From positions 124,001-188,000 of the forward strand of contig NZ_JALKBD010000010.1 in the NCBI RefSeq assembly GCF_023015905.1: a stretch of DNA of 64,000 nucleotides, given 5' to 3'. The stretch comes from Arenibacter sp. F20364. GTDB taxonomy: Bacteria; Bacteroidota; Bacteroidia; Flavobacteriales; Flavobacteriaceae. Position 1 is the first letter of the stretch. Each line of letters starts with the position of its first letter. Shown here one piece after another: positions 18,078 through 26,515 of the stretch. The notes under the pieces were generated by a model. It was not told where the DNA came from and made no database searches. It saw only the letters and a program-made list of their open reading frames with translations. The translations under genes and the position numbers were made by a program.

Positions 18078-18530
18078 TTAGTTAAGGCGTTTGTAGTTTT
18101 CAGAATTAATTCGGTTCCCATCGGCATCAATAAAGATTTGGCTGTATTTGTCGCCCTCTAATTGGAGTTCCATATGCCATTCCATGTTTTCATTGGCAAT
18201 CTTCTTTAAGGATGCCGACATATATTCCAATTTTTCTGTCAAGGTGCTATCAGTGGCTGAATAAGAACCATAGCCGAACCATTCAATGGAATCTGTAGGA
18301 ACGTATCTTGTCCACATAACTTTTCCATTGTAATACATTTTAATTTGACGGTAACCATCCGTTGGAGGTATGGTTTTTACGACATCGTTGCCATCGTAAT
18401 TGTTAAAACTGACTAATTCCCAAGTACCTTCAAGGGTTTTTGGGTTTTGATTTTTTGTAGATGTAATTTCAGTAGCGGATACCAAAAATAACATCAAGAA
18501 AACTATTCCAAGTATTTTTTTCATGTTCAT
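18078..18530 (-). CDS. lipocalin-like exported protein
   Basis: A 150-residue exported protein with a signal peptide (MKKILGIVFLMLFLVSA). The mature part begins LEGTWELVSFNN and continues with alternating strands and KMYYNGKVMW, the usual opening of lipocalin-like beta-barrel proteins. No lipobox Cys and no catalytic residues are visible. It sits alone between trxB and susC. A small-ligand binding role is only a guess. Confidence 0.75.
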   Translation of the reverse strand: MNMKKILGIVFLMLFLVSATEITSTKNQNPKTLEGTWELVSFNNYDGNDVVKTIPPTDGYRQIKMYYNGKVMWTRYVPTDSIEWFGYGSYSATDSTLTEKLEYMSASLKKIANENMEWHMELQLEGDKYSQIFIDADGNRINSENYKRLN

Positions 18531-18773
18531 TTTATTTACGAGATTAGATACTAATAAGTTACGACTTTTTTAGAATATTAACATATGAAACTAAAAATAT
18601 GTTAAAAAAAACTTCTTAAAATGAATTAAATAATAGTCGTTTCCAGTCATAATTTTGTGAAAAATACTTTGTATATAGGCCTTATTATTGTTTAAATCAC
18701 ATTTCGCTTCCTCAATGTTTGTTTTTTATGTTTTTTTTATGACTTTTAGCTCGATTAATAAAAACAAACTAAT

Positions 18774-21700
18774 ATGATACAAAAATTTTTACTGTTGTGT
18801 ACCTTCATGCTCACATGGCATGGCTTTGCACAAAATGTTACCGGTAACGTAAATGATGATAGTGGCATGCCACTTCCTGGAGTTACCGTTTTGATTGTTG
18901 GGACCAATACGGGAACTACGACCGACTTTGATGGTAACTTTGTTATTGCCGCCAATCAAGGTGACATTTTGCGCTTTTCTTACTTGGGAATGAAATCGCA
19001 GGATGTAACCGTTACATCCAATACCGAATTGAGCATAGTATTATTGGAAGACGCTAGTGCTTTGGATGAAGTTGTAGTTACAGCCTTCGGTGTGGAGAAG
19101 AAACAAAAATCTCTGGGTTACTCGGTAACCCAAGTTAACACCGAGGACCTAAACCTAGCTGGGCAGTCCAACCCCATGGAAAGTTTACAGGGTAGGGTTG
19201 CCGGGGTCCAGATCAACAGAACATCTGGATCTTCAGGTGGTGGTGTGGATATCCTGATCAGGGGTATTACCTCCGTTAATCCAAGTAGGAGCAATCAACC
19301 TTTAATTGTTGTTGATGGGATAGCCTTGAACAACGATACATTTTCTGGGGAGGTAAGGCCTAGTGCAGGTTCAAATTCTCCCAATAGCTCTGAACAATTT
19401 GCTTTTTCCAATAGAGCGGGTGACATTAACCCAGAAGATATTGAAAGCTTTAACGTCTTAAAGGGTGCGGCTGCCACAGCCTTATACGGGGTACGGGCAT
19501 CCAACGGGGCAATTATTATAACAACCAAAAAAGGTAAACAGGGCAAGGCCAAAATAAATTTAACGGCTTCAACCACCTTCAGGGATGTACAAACAACCCC
19601 TTCGTTACAAACTACCTATAGGGAGGGGTTCAGTGGTGCTCCCAGGACACTGTACGATCCCGATTCTGAAACAGGTTTTAATAGGGTTCAGAATGCTACC
19701 TCCTTCTATAGTTGGGGACCTAAGTATTCAGATGACTCCTATACCTTGTCGGATGGTACTGTGGTTGATTTGACAGGCGATCAATTTTACAGTCCTTACG
19801 ATATTTTCAGGACAGGTTTTAATTCCCAGGTCAATCTAAGTTTAAGTGGGGCTAATGAGAAATTGGACTATTTCTTTTCTATGGGAAGGGATAATGAAGA
19901 AGGGATTCTCCCCAATACGGATTACACCAAAAATAATTTTAGGTTAAAGGCAGGCTATAAGATTACCGATCAATTAACATTAAATTCTTCGGTAGCCTTC
20001 ACCAAATCTGGTGGACGTAGGGCCAATGGAGGGGATAAATCGGTAATGAGTGCCCTTTCATATTATTCTGGGACTTTCCCAATTAATGATTATATGAATA
20101 CCGATGGTACAGAAAGGGATTATTCTTTTGGAATAATAGATAATCCTCGCTATTTAATGGAGACCAGTAGTCTTATCGATAATGTCAACAGATGGATCGC
20201 CAATGCCACCTTGAATTGGAAACCCAAAGATTGGGTAAATGTCACCTATGCTGCCCAAATAGATAATTATTCGGATCAACGTAATAGATATGTGGGTCCA
20301 GATCTGGATGGAGGTTCACAGGTGGGTGGTTTTGTCTTAAATCAAAACATCAATTTTACGGGCTTGGAGTCCAACCTTTTGGTTGCATTTACCAAAGAAT
20401 GGTCAGATGATTTTACCACGGATCTTACCTTGGGACATCAGATTTCTGATTCCAAAAGAGACTATGCCCAGGCTAGGGGGGAAGGTCTAAACGTACCTGG
20501 AATCAATGAAATTGGAAATACCATTAATTATTTTGTAGATAATAGTATTACCCAATTGAGAAACGTTGGTGCCTTTGGAGAATTGAAATTGGGCTATAAG
20601 GATAAATTGTTCTTGACCGTGACCGGTAGAAATGACTGGTTGTCCACATTGCCAAAAGAAAATCGTTCTTTCTTTTATCCTTCTGTAAGTTTGGCCTATG
20701 ATGTTTCCGATGTATTTGGCGATAATGATGTCTTTACTTTTGGTAAACTAAGGGCGTCCTGGGCCGAAGTAGGTAAAGGTCCCGGTTTTGGGGATGTTGG
20801 CCAGTATTTCGTAGTTGACGGGGATTTTCCTTTTGGAGGTGCCGGGGGATATAGAAGAAGTACCTTGTTGGGAGATTTGGATATAGTTCCGGAACGTAAC
20901 CAGTCTACAGAATTTGGTGCGGACCTTAGATTTATGAAAGATAGGATCCGATTGGACTATGCTTATTACAAAACTCGCGTAAAGGACCAAATATTCACAG
21001 TGGGAACGGCTTATTCCTCTGGTCTTTCCGGAATTACAAGGAATGCGGGTGATTATGAAGTTTTTGGACATGAATTATTGGTTAGTGCAGACATTATTAG
21101 AAGCAATGACTTTAGATGGGAGTTGGTTCTAAATTGGTCTACCAGCGAAGGGAAAGTTTTGGAAATTCCCGAGGATATTGAAGCCATTATATTTGCAGAT
21201 TCGGGCTTTGCCGGGATAACGTCAGAAATTAGGGCTGGTGATAAAATGGGCAACCTTTACGGATATAAGTGGAGATATGAAGACGGCCAAAGGTATTTGG
21301 ATGAAAATGGCTATCCCGAAATTGTTCTTGATGAGCGGGTAAAAGTGGGTAATGCCTTTCCAGATTTCATATCCTCATTGGGCAGTAATTTTAAATGGAA
21401 GGGCTTAGGGTTCAATTTCTTGTTAGAATATAAGGAAGGTGGCGATCTTTATGATTCCGGGCTTAGAAACTCCATTAGAAACGGTAATCCTTTAAGTACT
21501 TTGGTAAGGGATGAAGAAGTGGTTTTGTCAGGAGTAATGGATGACGGTAGTGGAGGTTATACCGCTAATACAACCGCAGCCTTAATTGATCAGAATTACT
21601 ATAGAAATTCCAGTGTCTACAACAGGGCTTCCGAAATATTGATTCAGGATGCCTCTTGGGTGAAATTGCGTAATGTTAGCGTAACCTATGATTTGGACAG

Positions 21701-21896
21701 TAAATTTATTAGGGATTTGAATATGGAGAAAGTAAGCCTTTCGGTCAGTGCTGGAAATATACTTTTATGGACTCCGTTCGACGGTTATGACCCTGAAGGG
21801 AACCAGTATAGTGCTGGTAGTAATGTTTATGGTTTCACAGGACTTAGTGTTCCTTTGAGCCAAAGCTACTCTTTCGGTCTAAATATTTCATTCTAA
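18774..21896 (+). CDS. SusC/RagA-family TonB-dependent outer-membrane transporter
   Basis: Outer-membrane importer of 1040 residues that forms a pedal-bin complex with its SusD-like lid and takes up oligosaccharides or peptides using TonB energy. Signal peptide ends WHGFAQ (about residue 20). A carboxypeptidase-like regulatory domain follows (NVTGNVNDDSGMPLPGVTV to about 95). The TonB box region is LDEVVVTAFGVEK, the plug has NVLKGAAATALYGVRASNGA with IIITTKKG, and the barrel ends in the aromatic SFGLNISF. The susD-like stop-start gap is short, so the pair is one operon. No glycosidase, sulfatase or regulator is adjacent, so the substrate is unknown. Confidence 0.96.
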   Translation: MIQKFLLLCTFMLTWHGFAQNVTGNVNDDSGMPLPGVTVLIVGTNTGTTTDFDGNFVIAANQGDILRFSYLGMKSQDVTVTSNTELSIVLLEDASALDEVVVTAFGVEKKQKSLGYSVTQVNTEDLNLAGQSNPMESLQGRVAGVQINRTSGSSGGGVDILIRGITSVNPSRSNQPLIVVDGIALNNDTFSGEVRPSAGSNSPNSSEQFAFSNRAGDINPEDIESFNVLKGAAATALYGVRASNGAIIITTKKGKQGKAKINLTASTTFRDVQTTPSLQTTYREGFSGAPRTLYDPDSETGFNRVQNATSFYSWGPKYSDDSYTLSDGTVVDLTGDQFYSPYDIFRTGFNSQVNLSLSGANEKLDYFFSMGRDNEEGILPNTDYTKNNFRLKAGYKITDQLTLNSSVAFTKSGGRRANGGDKSVMSALSYYSGTFPINDYMNTDGTERDYSFGIIDNPRYLMETSSLIDNVNRWIANATLNWKPKDWVNVTYAAQIDNYSDQRNRYVGPDLDGGSQVGGFVLNQNINFTGLESNLLVAFTKEWSDDFTTDLTLGHQISDSKRDYAQARGEGLNVPGINEIGNTINYFVDNSITQLRNVGAFGELKLGYKDKLFLTVTGRNDWLSTLPKENRSFFYPSVSLAYDVSDVFGDNDVFTFGKLRASWAEVGKGPGFGDVGQYFVVDGDFPFGGAGGYRRSTLLGDLDIVPERNQSTEFGADLRFMKDRIRLDYAYYKTRVKDQIFTVGTAYSSGLSGITRNAGDYEVFGHELLVSADIIRSNDFRWELVLNWSTSEGKVLEIPEDIEAIIFADSGFAGITSEIRAGDKMGNLYGYKWRYEDGQRYLDENGYPEIVLDERVKVGNAFPDFISSLGSNFKWKGLGFNFLLEYKEGGDLYDSGLRNSIRNGNPLSTLVRDEEVVLSGVMDDGSGGYTANTTAALIDQNYYRNSSVYNRASEILIQDASWVKLRNVSVTYDLDSKFIRDLNMEKVSLSVSAGNILLWTPFDGYDPEGNQYSAGSNVYGFTGLSVPLSQSYSFGLNISF

Positions 21897-21907
21897 ATAT
21901 GATAAAC

Positions 21908-23389
21908 ATGAAAAACAATATTATAAAAACAGGAATTTTATCACTTTTATTAGTTGCGCAGATTTCGTGTAGTGATGATTATTTTGATGTTAATACCCCT
22001 TCCAATACGGCAACTTTGGAAGAGTTGAGAATGCAGGATTTAATGGCGCCGGTCATCCATAGTACCATGGAAGGCCAGCGTTCGGCCGAATTGGCTTTTG
22101 GAAACTACGTGCAGAATTTTGTGTCTACCGGCGGAGGAGCTGCAGGTCAGACCGAGGCAAGTGGCTTGTGGAGTCAGGTTTATCTTTATATTTTGCCAAA
22201 TATCAAGGCAATCAAGACAAAGGCTGTTGAAACCAATGCCACCCATATAGGAGCTATATCCGATATTCTTATCGCTGTAAATCTAGGAATAGCTACAGAT
22301 ACTTGGGATAACATACCCTATTCCGATGCTACAGATGGTCCGGACAATAATTTTCCAACCTTTGATACCCAAGAATCGATTTACACGGAAATATTCACAC
22401 TCCTGGATTCTGCTATCGATGCCTTGGAAGGTCCTGATAACTCTGGCTTTAATTTGGGGAGCTCGGACCTTATTTACGGAGGTGATTCCGATCAATGGTT
22501 AAGGGCTGCCTACACTATTAAGGCAAGATATCAGTTGCACTTAGTGAATAAAGGTACCGTTTCTGCAAGTGAAGTCTTATCTTCAATTGCCAACGGTTTT
22601 ACCTCAAATGACGATAATTTTGAGATGTTTTACAATGAGAAAAATATCAACCCTTGGTATTCGGCTGAAATATTGGCCAGGTCTACAGGTAACCTGAGCA
22701 ACGATATTGCCAGCCAGTTGGTGAGTTCTATGAACGGGGATTACTATCCGTTTGAAAGTGGAGCACTTTCAATAGATCCAAGACTGCCTCTTTTTGCAGA
22801 AAATGATGACGAGGTAGAGTGGAAAGGTTTTGTCAGTGGTGGAGCTGGAATAGCCCCAGATGGCAGTGATGCCAACACCGGTTTTAAAACCGATGGATAT
22901 TATACCAGTATTGATTCTCCTTTGATGTTGATCAGTTATGCCGAAGCCAAATTTATTGAGGCCGAAGCCGCTTTTCTGGCCAATGGAGGTAATACAACCA
23001 GTACAGGTTCTACTACCGCTGCGTATGACGCATATATGGAAGGTGTTCAGGCCAGTATGGATATGTACGGTGTAGATGGCACCGATTATCTGGCCGATGG
23101 CGCTATTGCCGTGGGTGAAGCTGGACTTATGTTGAACCATATTATGAAAGAGAAGTACATTCATAACTTTTTGAATCCCGAGACTTTTGTGGACTATAGA
23201 AGATATGATTTCTCTGCAGATGTTTTCACGGGTCTACAAATTAGACTTGAAGAGGCAACTGATGATAACGAGTTCTCTGGGCAGTGGTTCCGTAGAGCTA
23301 TCTATCCTTCAACCGAATTGAGCCGAAATGAGGCTAATGTAACGGCCAACCAACAATCCCCTGTTACGCCAGTTTGGTGGGATAATTAA
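21908..23389 (+). CDS. SusD-like nutrient-binding outer-membrane lipoprotein
   Basis: Surface lipoprotein of 493 residues that caps the SusC channel and binds the nutrient. SPII signal ends LLLVAQISC with C21 as lipid site; the ATG at 21899 three codons earlier is also possible. The body is alpha-helical, starting DDYFDVNTPSNTA, with ADRIL-like helices replaced by MAPVIHSTMEGQRSA, and EAKFIEAEAAFL, LNHIMKEKYIHNF and FVDYRRYDFS towards the C-terminus. This matches the SusD-like_2 subfamily more than classic SusD. It pairs with the SusC gene just upstream and ends at a strong terminator. Confidence 0.94.
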   Translation: MKNNIIKTGILSLLLVAQISCSDDYFDVNTPSNTATLEELRMQDLMAPVIHSTMEGQRSAELAFGNYVQNFVSTGGGAAGQTEASGLWSQVYLYILPNIKAIKTKAVETNATHIGAISDILIAVNLGIATDTWDNIPYSDATDGPDNNFPTFDTQESIYTEIFTLLDSAIDALEGPDNSGFNLGSSDLIYGGDSDQWLRAAYTIKARYQLHLVNKGTVSASEVLSSIANGFTSNDDNFEMFYNEKNINPWYSAEILARSTGNLSNDIASQLVSSMNGDYYPFESGALSIDPRLPLFAENDDEVEWKGFVSGGAGIAPDGSDANTGFKTDGYYTSIDSPLMLISYAEAKFIEAEAAFLANGGNTTSTGSTTAAYDAYMEGVQASMDMYGVDGTDYLADGAIAVGEAGLMLNHIMKEKYIHNFLNPETFVDYRRYDFSADVFTGLQIRLEEATDDNEFSGQWFRRAIYPSTELSRNEANVTANQQSPVTPVWWDN

Positions 23390-23417
23390 AATTGAAATAA
23401 TAAATAATTAGGTATAT

Positions 23418-23450
23418 CGGCCATCCTTTTATGGGATGGCCGTTTTATTT
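23418..23450. terminator. terminator between susD-like gene and PLP enzyme gene
   Basis: CGGCCATCC (23418-23426) pairs with GGATGGCCG (23434-23442), followed by TTTTATTTT on the plus strand. Convergent genes end on both sides, but the minus-strand flank lacks a good T run, so it mainly serves the susCD transcript. Confidence 0.85.
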
Positions 23451-24511
23451 TAAGAATAGGAGTTGACAATATTGCATAATAAAAGGATATCCTCCTTTTT
23501 ATGAAGGGCGCTAATTACAATTCTGCTCATAAGCGAGGAATCTTCATCAGGATAGCGAAAACTAGTGACCAAAACATTTTGCCGTTCTAGGTAATTTGTA
23601 AGCTTTTCATCCGTAAAACTGAAGGCCGGATGATCCTCCATGAACTTGAATTTGTCCAAAACTTTAAGATGGGATTTAAATACTGCTATATTATTCATTA
23701 GGATCTCCCTTTTTTTAGGGAAAAGCTCCTTTCCATCCACAAGACAGGCCACAGCTGCAGGTGCTGCGGGACTTGCCCCACCAAAAAAAGGAGTGTCCGT
23801 GAATTGTTCCATACGCTTTTGGGTTCCAAAAATGGCCCCTGCCTGAACTCCAAATCCTTTTCCCAAGGAACAACAAACAATCAATTCCTTAGGGGCAAGT
23901 TCCATTACTGTCCGAAAAATACCACCTCCATTTGCACCAACAACTCCAATTCCATGTGAATCGTCCACTACCAGAATGATCTTTTCCAAAGGCAGCATTT
24001 TTAATCCTTCAAAATCCGGATAATTGGCCCCGGAAAAATCAATGGCATCCAAAAAAACAACTGGAGTAATTCCTTTATTGGTTTCCAAATGATCCCGGAC
24101 CGCTATGTTCAAGGCGGTAAAAGTAATGTATGGCTTTAGTTTTGTTAAGGATGCGGTAGGGGAATAAAGGGCCGAATGGGTGTTGGGCGCATAGAACATT
24201 CTATGTTCTTTGGTAGCCATAGTTTGCCTCACGAGTTGTCCTGCCAAATAACCGGAAGATAAAGTGGTGCATGATTCACTTCCCACTAGCTGGGATAAAT
24301 GTTTTTCCGCTACCTCATAAATCGAAATTCGTAAATTGGATTTTCTCGAAGCTCCATAATTGGTGCCATATTTTCTAATATTGGAAATATACATATCCTG
24401 AAAAGCTCCATCGGTCTGCAGTCCCAAATAAGAGGTGCCTCCAAAATACAGATATTTGCTATGGTCCAAATCCAATTCCCTTCCAGGGAATCCATCAATA
24501 TAAATTGCCAT
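23450..24511 (-). CDS. BioF-like PLP enzyme (alpha-oxoamine synthase/aminotransferase fold)
   Basis: Fold-type I PLP enzyme of 353 residues, closest to the alpha-oxoamine synthases (BioF, KBL, SPT) that condense an amino acid with an acyl-CoA. Seen: YLYFGGTSYLGL and YGTNYGASRKSN at the N-terminus, the cofactor-ring Asp and His in VVDDSHGIGVVG (D184 region), and the PLP lysine K218 in CCSLGKGFGVQAG. It is shorter than typical BioF (about 385). The ATG at 24511 overlaps the dipeptide epimerase TGA by one base (TGATG), a sign of translational coupling; a TTG at 24514 is less likely. The pairing points to use of dipeptides or cell-wall peptides, but the reaction is not known. Confidence 0.82.
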   Translation of the reverse strand: MAIYIDGFPGRELDLDHSKYLYFGGTSYLGLQTDGAFQDMYISNIRKYGTNYGASRKSNLRISIYEVAEKHLSQLVGSESCTTLSSGYLAGQLVRQTMATKEHRMFYAPNTHSALYSPTASLTKLKPYITFTALNIAVRDHLETNKGITPVVFLDAIDFSGANYPDFEGLKMLPLEKIILVVDDSHGIGVVGANGGGIFRTVMELAPKELIVCCSLGKGFGVQAGAIFGTQKRMEQFTDTPFFGGASPAAPAAVACLVDGKELFPKKREILMNNIAVFKSHLKVLDKFKFMEDHPAFSFTDEKLTNYLERQNVLVTSFRYPDEDSSLMSRIVISALHKKEDILLLCNIVNSYS

Positions 24512-25521
24512 CAACGCAAACTTATTCCGCTACCACCCGAGGTAGGAAAGATTACTTTGCCGTCTTCTTGGATAATTACTCCGTCGGCAATATCTTCTTT
24601 TAATAACATGGCGCCATCCATATCTACGTAGTCCAATTGCGGTATAAGTTGGGCTATGGCCGAAATACCAACGGTAGATTCGGTCATACAGCCTACCATT
24701 ACCTGGAGATTCAATTCCTTGGCTCTTTTGATCATCCGCCTCGCTGGGGTAAGTCCACCGCACTTTGTTAGTTTAATGTTTATACCATTAAAATGAAGTG
24801 CACATTTCTCCACATCGGATTCCACTATACAGCTTTCATCGGCTATTACGGGTAGAACGCTTTGGTGCATTACTGCTTCCATTCCCGTCCAGTCATCCGC
24901 TTTTAGGGGTTGTTCCAAAAACTCAACACCCAAATCCTTTAATATAGGGGCATTGGCAATGGTTTCCTCAGCAGTCCATGCACAATTGGCATCTATCCTA
25001 AAAATGGCATCGGTGTGTTTGCGCAACTCCCTTACTATCTCCACATCCTTATCGGTACCTAGTTTAATCTTATATATGGGCCAGGGCATTTCCTTCATCT
25101 TTTCCACCATTTTTTCAATGGTATCCAGGCCAATGGTGTAATTGGTTATGGGATAACTACTGTTATCCGTATTCCATATTTCATATAATGGTTTGCCCAG
25201 TATTTTTCCGTACAGATCGTTGGCGGCAAGATCCAATGCGCAAATGGCAAAATTGCTCAGTTTTTTGGACACTAAGAAAGTGTGGAAGGCCTCTGGCTCC
25301 TTAAAATCGAAATTCTCAATTTCCGGCCTAATACTTTCAATCTCCGCCTGCATGGTTTCAAAGGTTATTTTATAGTAAGGATTGGATGTAGCCTCTCCAT
25401 AACCCGATTTACCATTCAGTTCCAAGGCAACGACCATGGAATCTTGAAAATCATGGGATTCCCTGGAAATACTGAAAGTGTGTTTTAGCGGAAGTACATA
25501 TTTTTTAATCTTAATCTTCAT
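24511..25521 (-). CDS. dipeptide epimerase, enolase superfamily
   Basis: Cytoplasmic enolase-superfamily enzyme of 336 residues, likely epimerising L-Ala-D/L-Glu or a related dipeptide from murein. Muconate-lactonising-type residues: K151-x-K153 (YKIKLG), metal ligands D177 (RIDANCAW), E203 (FLEQPL), D228 (IADES), a second Lys near 250-253 (INIKLTKCGG), and the dipeptide-binding DMDGAML near the C-terminus. The ATG at 25521 gives the normal family start (MKIKIKKYVLPLKHTF). An upstream ATG at 25590 would add a hydrophobic stretch not typical of the family. Coupled to the PLP enzyme downstream. Confidence 0.9.
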   Translation of the reverse strand: MKIKIKKYVLPLKHTFSISRESHDFQDSMVVALELNGKSGYGEATSNPYYKITFETMQAEIESIRPEIENFDFKEPEAFHTFLVSKKLSNFAICALDLAANDLYGKILGKPLYEIWNTDNSSYPITNYTIGLDTIEKMVEKMKEMPWPIYKIKLGTDKDVEIVRELRKHTDAIFRIDANCAWTAEETIANAPILKDLGVEFLEQPLKADDWTGMEAVMHQSVLPVIADESCIVESDVEKCALHFNGINIKLTKCGGLTPARRMIKRAKELNLQVMVGCMTESTVGISAIAQLIPQLDYVDMDGAMLLKEDIADGVIIQEDGKVIFPTSGGSGISLR

Positions 25522-25644
25522 ATCATAATTTATTGAACGAATATAAAGAAAGATGGTGTATTGGAAAATGAAAACCCATTGAAATCTCAATGGGTTTTGT
25601 AAATTTTAGGATGGTTGGATTGCTACTAAAAGACGATCAGGTAT

Positions 25645-26370
25645 TTATAATGCACTTACGCTTCCCGAGCTCGACTTTTTATGTTCTACTTTCGCGTTTC
25701 CGGTATAGCGTATATCTCCACCACTACTGGCCTTTGCTATTAGGGATTCGGATACGTTTACAGTGATTCCTGCCCCGCTGCTAGCACTGGCATTGCATTT
25801 TGCGGTGCTTAAATTTTCAGCTTTTATTCCAGAGCCGCTACTGGCATTGCTGTTCAGAATTTCTGCTTCTCCGGCCACTTGAATGTGGGCACCACTGCTG
25901 GAGTCCGTCGACACATTTCCTGCCTTTAATTCCTCAATTTCCAGATTGGAGCCACTACTGGCACTCAATTCAATATTTTGGGCCTCTATGGCATTTTGGG
26001 TAGATAGATTAGCACCACTGGAAGTTTCCAATACGGTAATTACCGGTAGGGTAACATATATTTTTTTGGTGGCCCTGCCAATATTTTCAATGGCATGAAT
26101 GCGCAAAGTTCCGTTTTTTATGTCTGTCGCGATAAGGTCTATGATATTCTCATCGGCTTCTACTACGATTTCGAAATCATTGCCTTGTGTTACAAAAACA
26201 TCCAAGCCTTCCGATGCTGTAACTGCAGTAAAATTGGATGTAATAGTACGTTTTTCCTCGTCTACAATGCCATTTCCTTTTTTGCCGTTTCCAATATTGA
26301 TATCAAAACCGCAGGAAGAAAATAAGATTGCCAGGATAAGTGTGATGGTAATTCTTGCAAGTGTTGTCAT
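25645..26370 (-). CDS. head-GIN (DUF2807) lipoprotein
   Basis: Exported lipoprotein of 241 residues with SPII signal ILAILFSSC (C20). The mature part is a DUF2807 putative auto-transporter-adhesin/head-GIN domain: evenly spaced SSG motifs (TSSGANL, SASSGSNL, DSSSGAHI, NASSGSGI, SASSGAGI, KASSGGDI, KSSSGSVS) mark turns of a beta-solenoid. It is the last gene of the leftward DUF4870-PadR-PspC series. A cell-surface or envelope-sensing role is suggested by context only. Confidence 0.9.
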   Translation of the reverse strand: MTTLARITITLILAILFSSCGFDINIGNGKKGNGIVDEEKRTITSNFTAVTASEGLDVFVTQGNDFEIVVEADENIIDLIATDIKNGTLRIHAIENIGRATKKIYVTLPVITVLETSSGANLSTQNAIEAQNIELSASSGSNLEIEELKAGNVSTDSSSGAHIQVAGEAEILNSNASSGSGIKAENLSTAKCNASASSGAGITVNVSESLIAKASSGGDIRYTGNAKVEHKKSSSGSVSAL

Positions 26371-26515
26371 GATTGTTGTTTTTGAGTCTTGTAATAAACT
26401 CTTGGGGGGGCTGAGTATTTCAAGGATTGATTAATGTTACTATTTATTGATTTGTTTAAAATTATTAAATGGGTTTCTTCGCTCACATTATTAATGACCG
26501 AGTTGTTGCTATAAC

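Noticed and set aside
25690-26000. Repetitive DNA in the head-GIN gene
   Set aside because: The periodicity is protein-level (SSG turns of a beta-solenoid) and the codons vary, so it is not a DNA repeat array.
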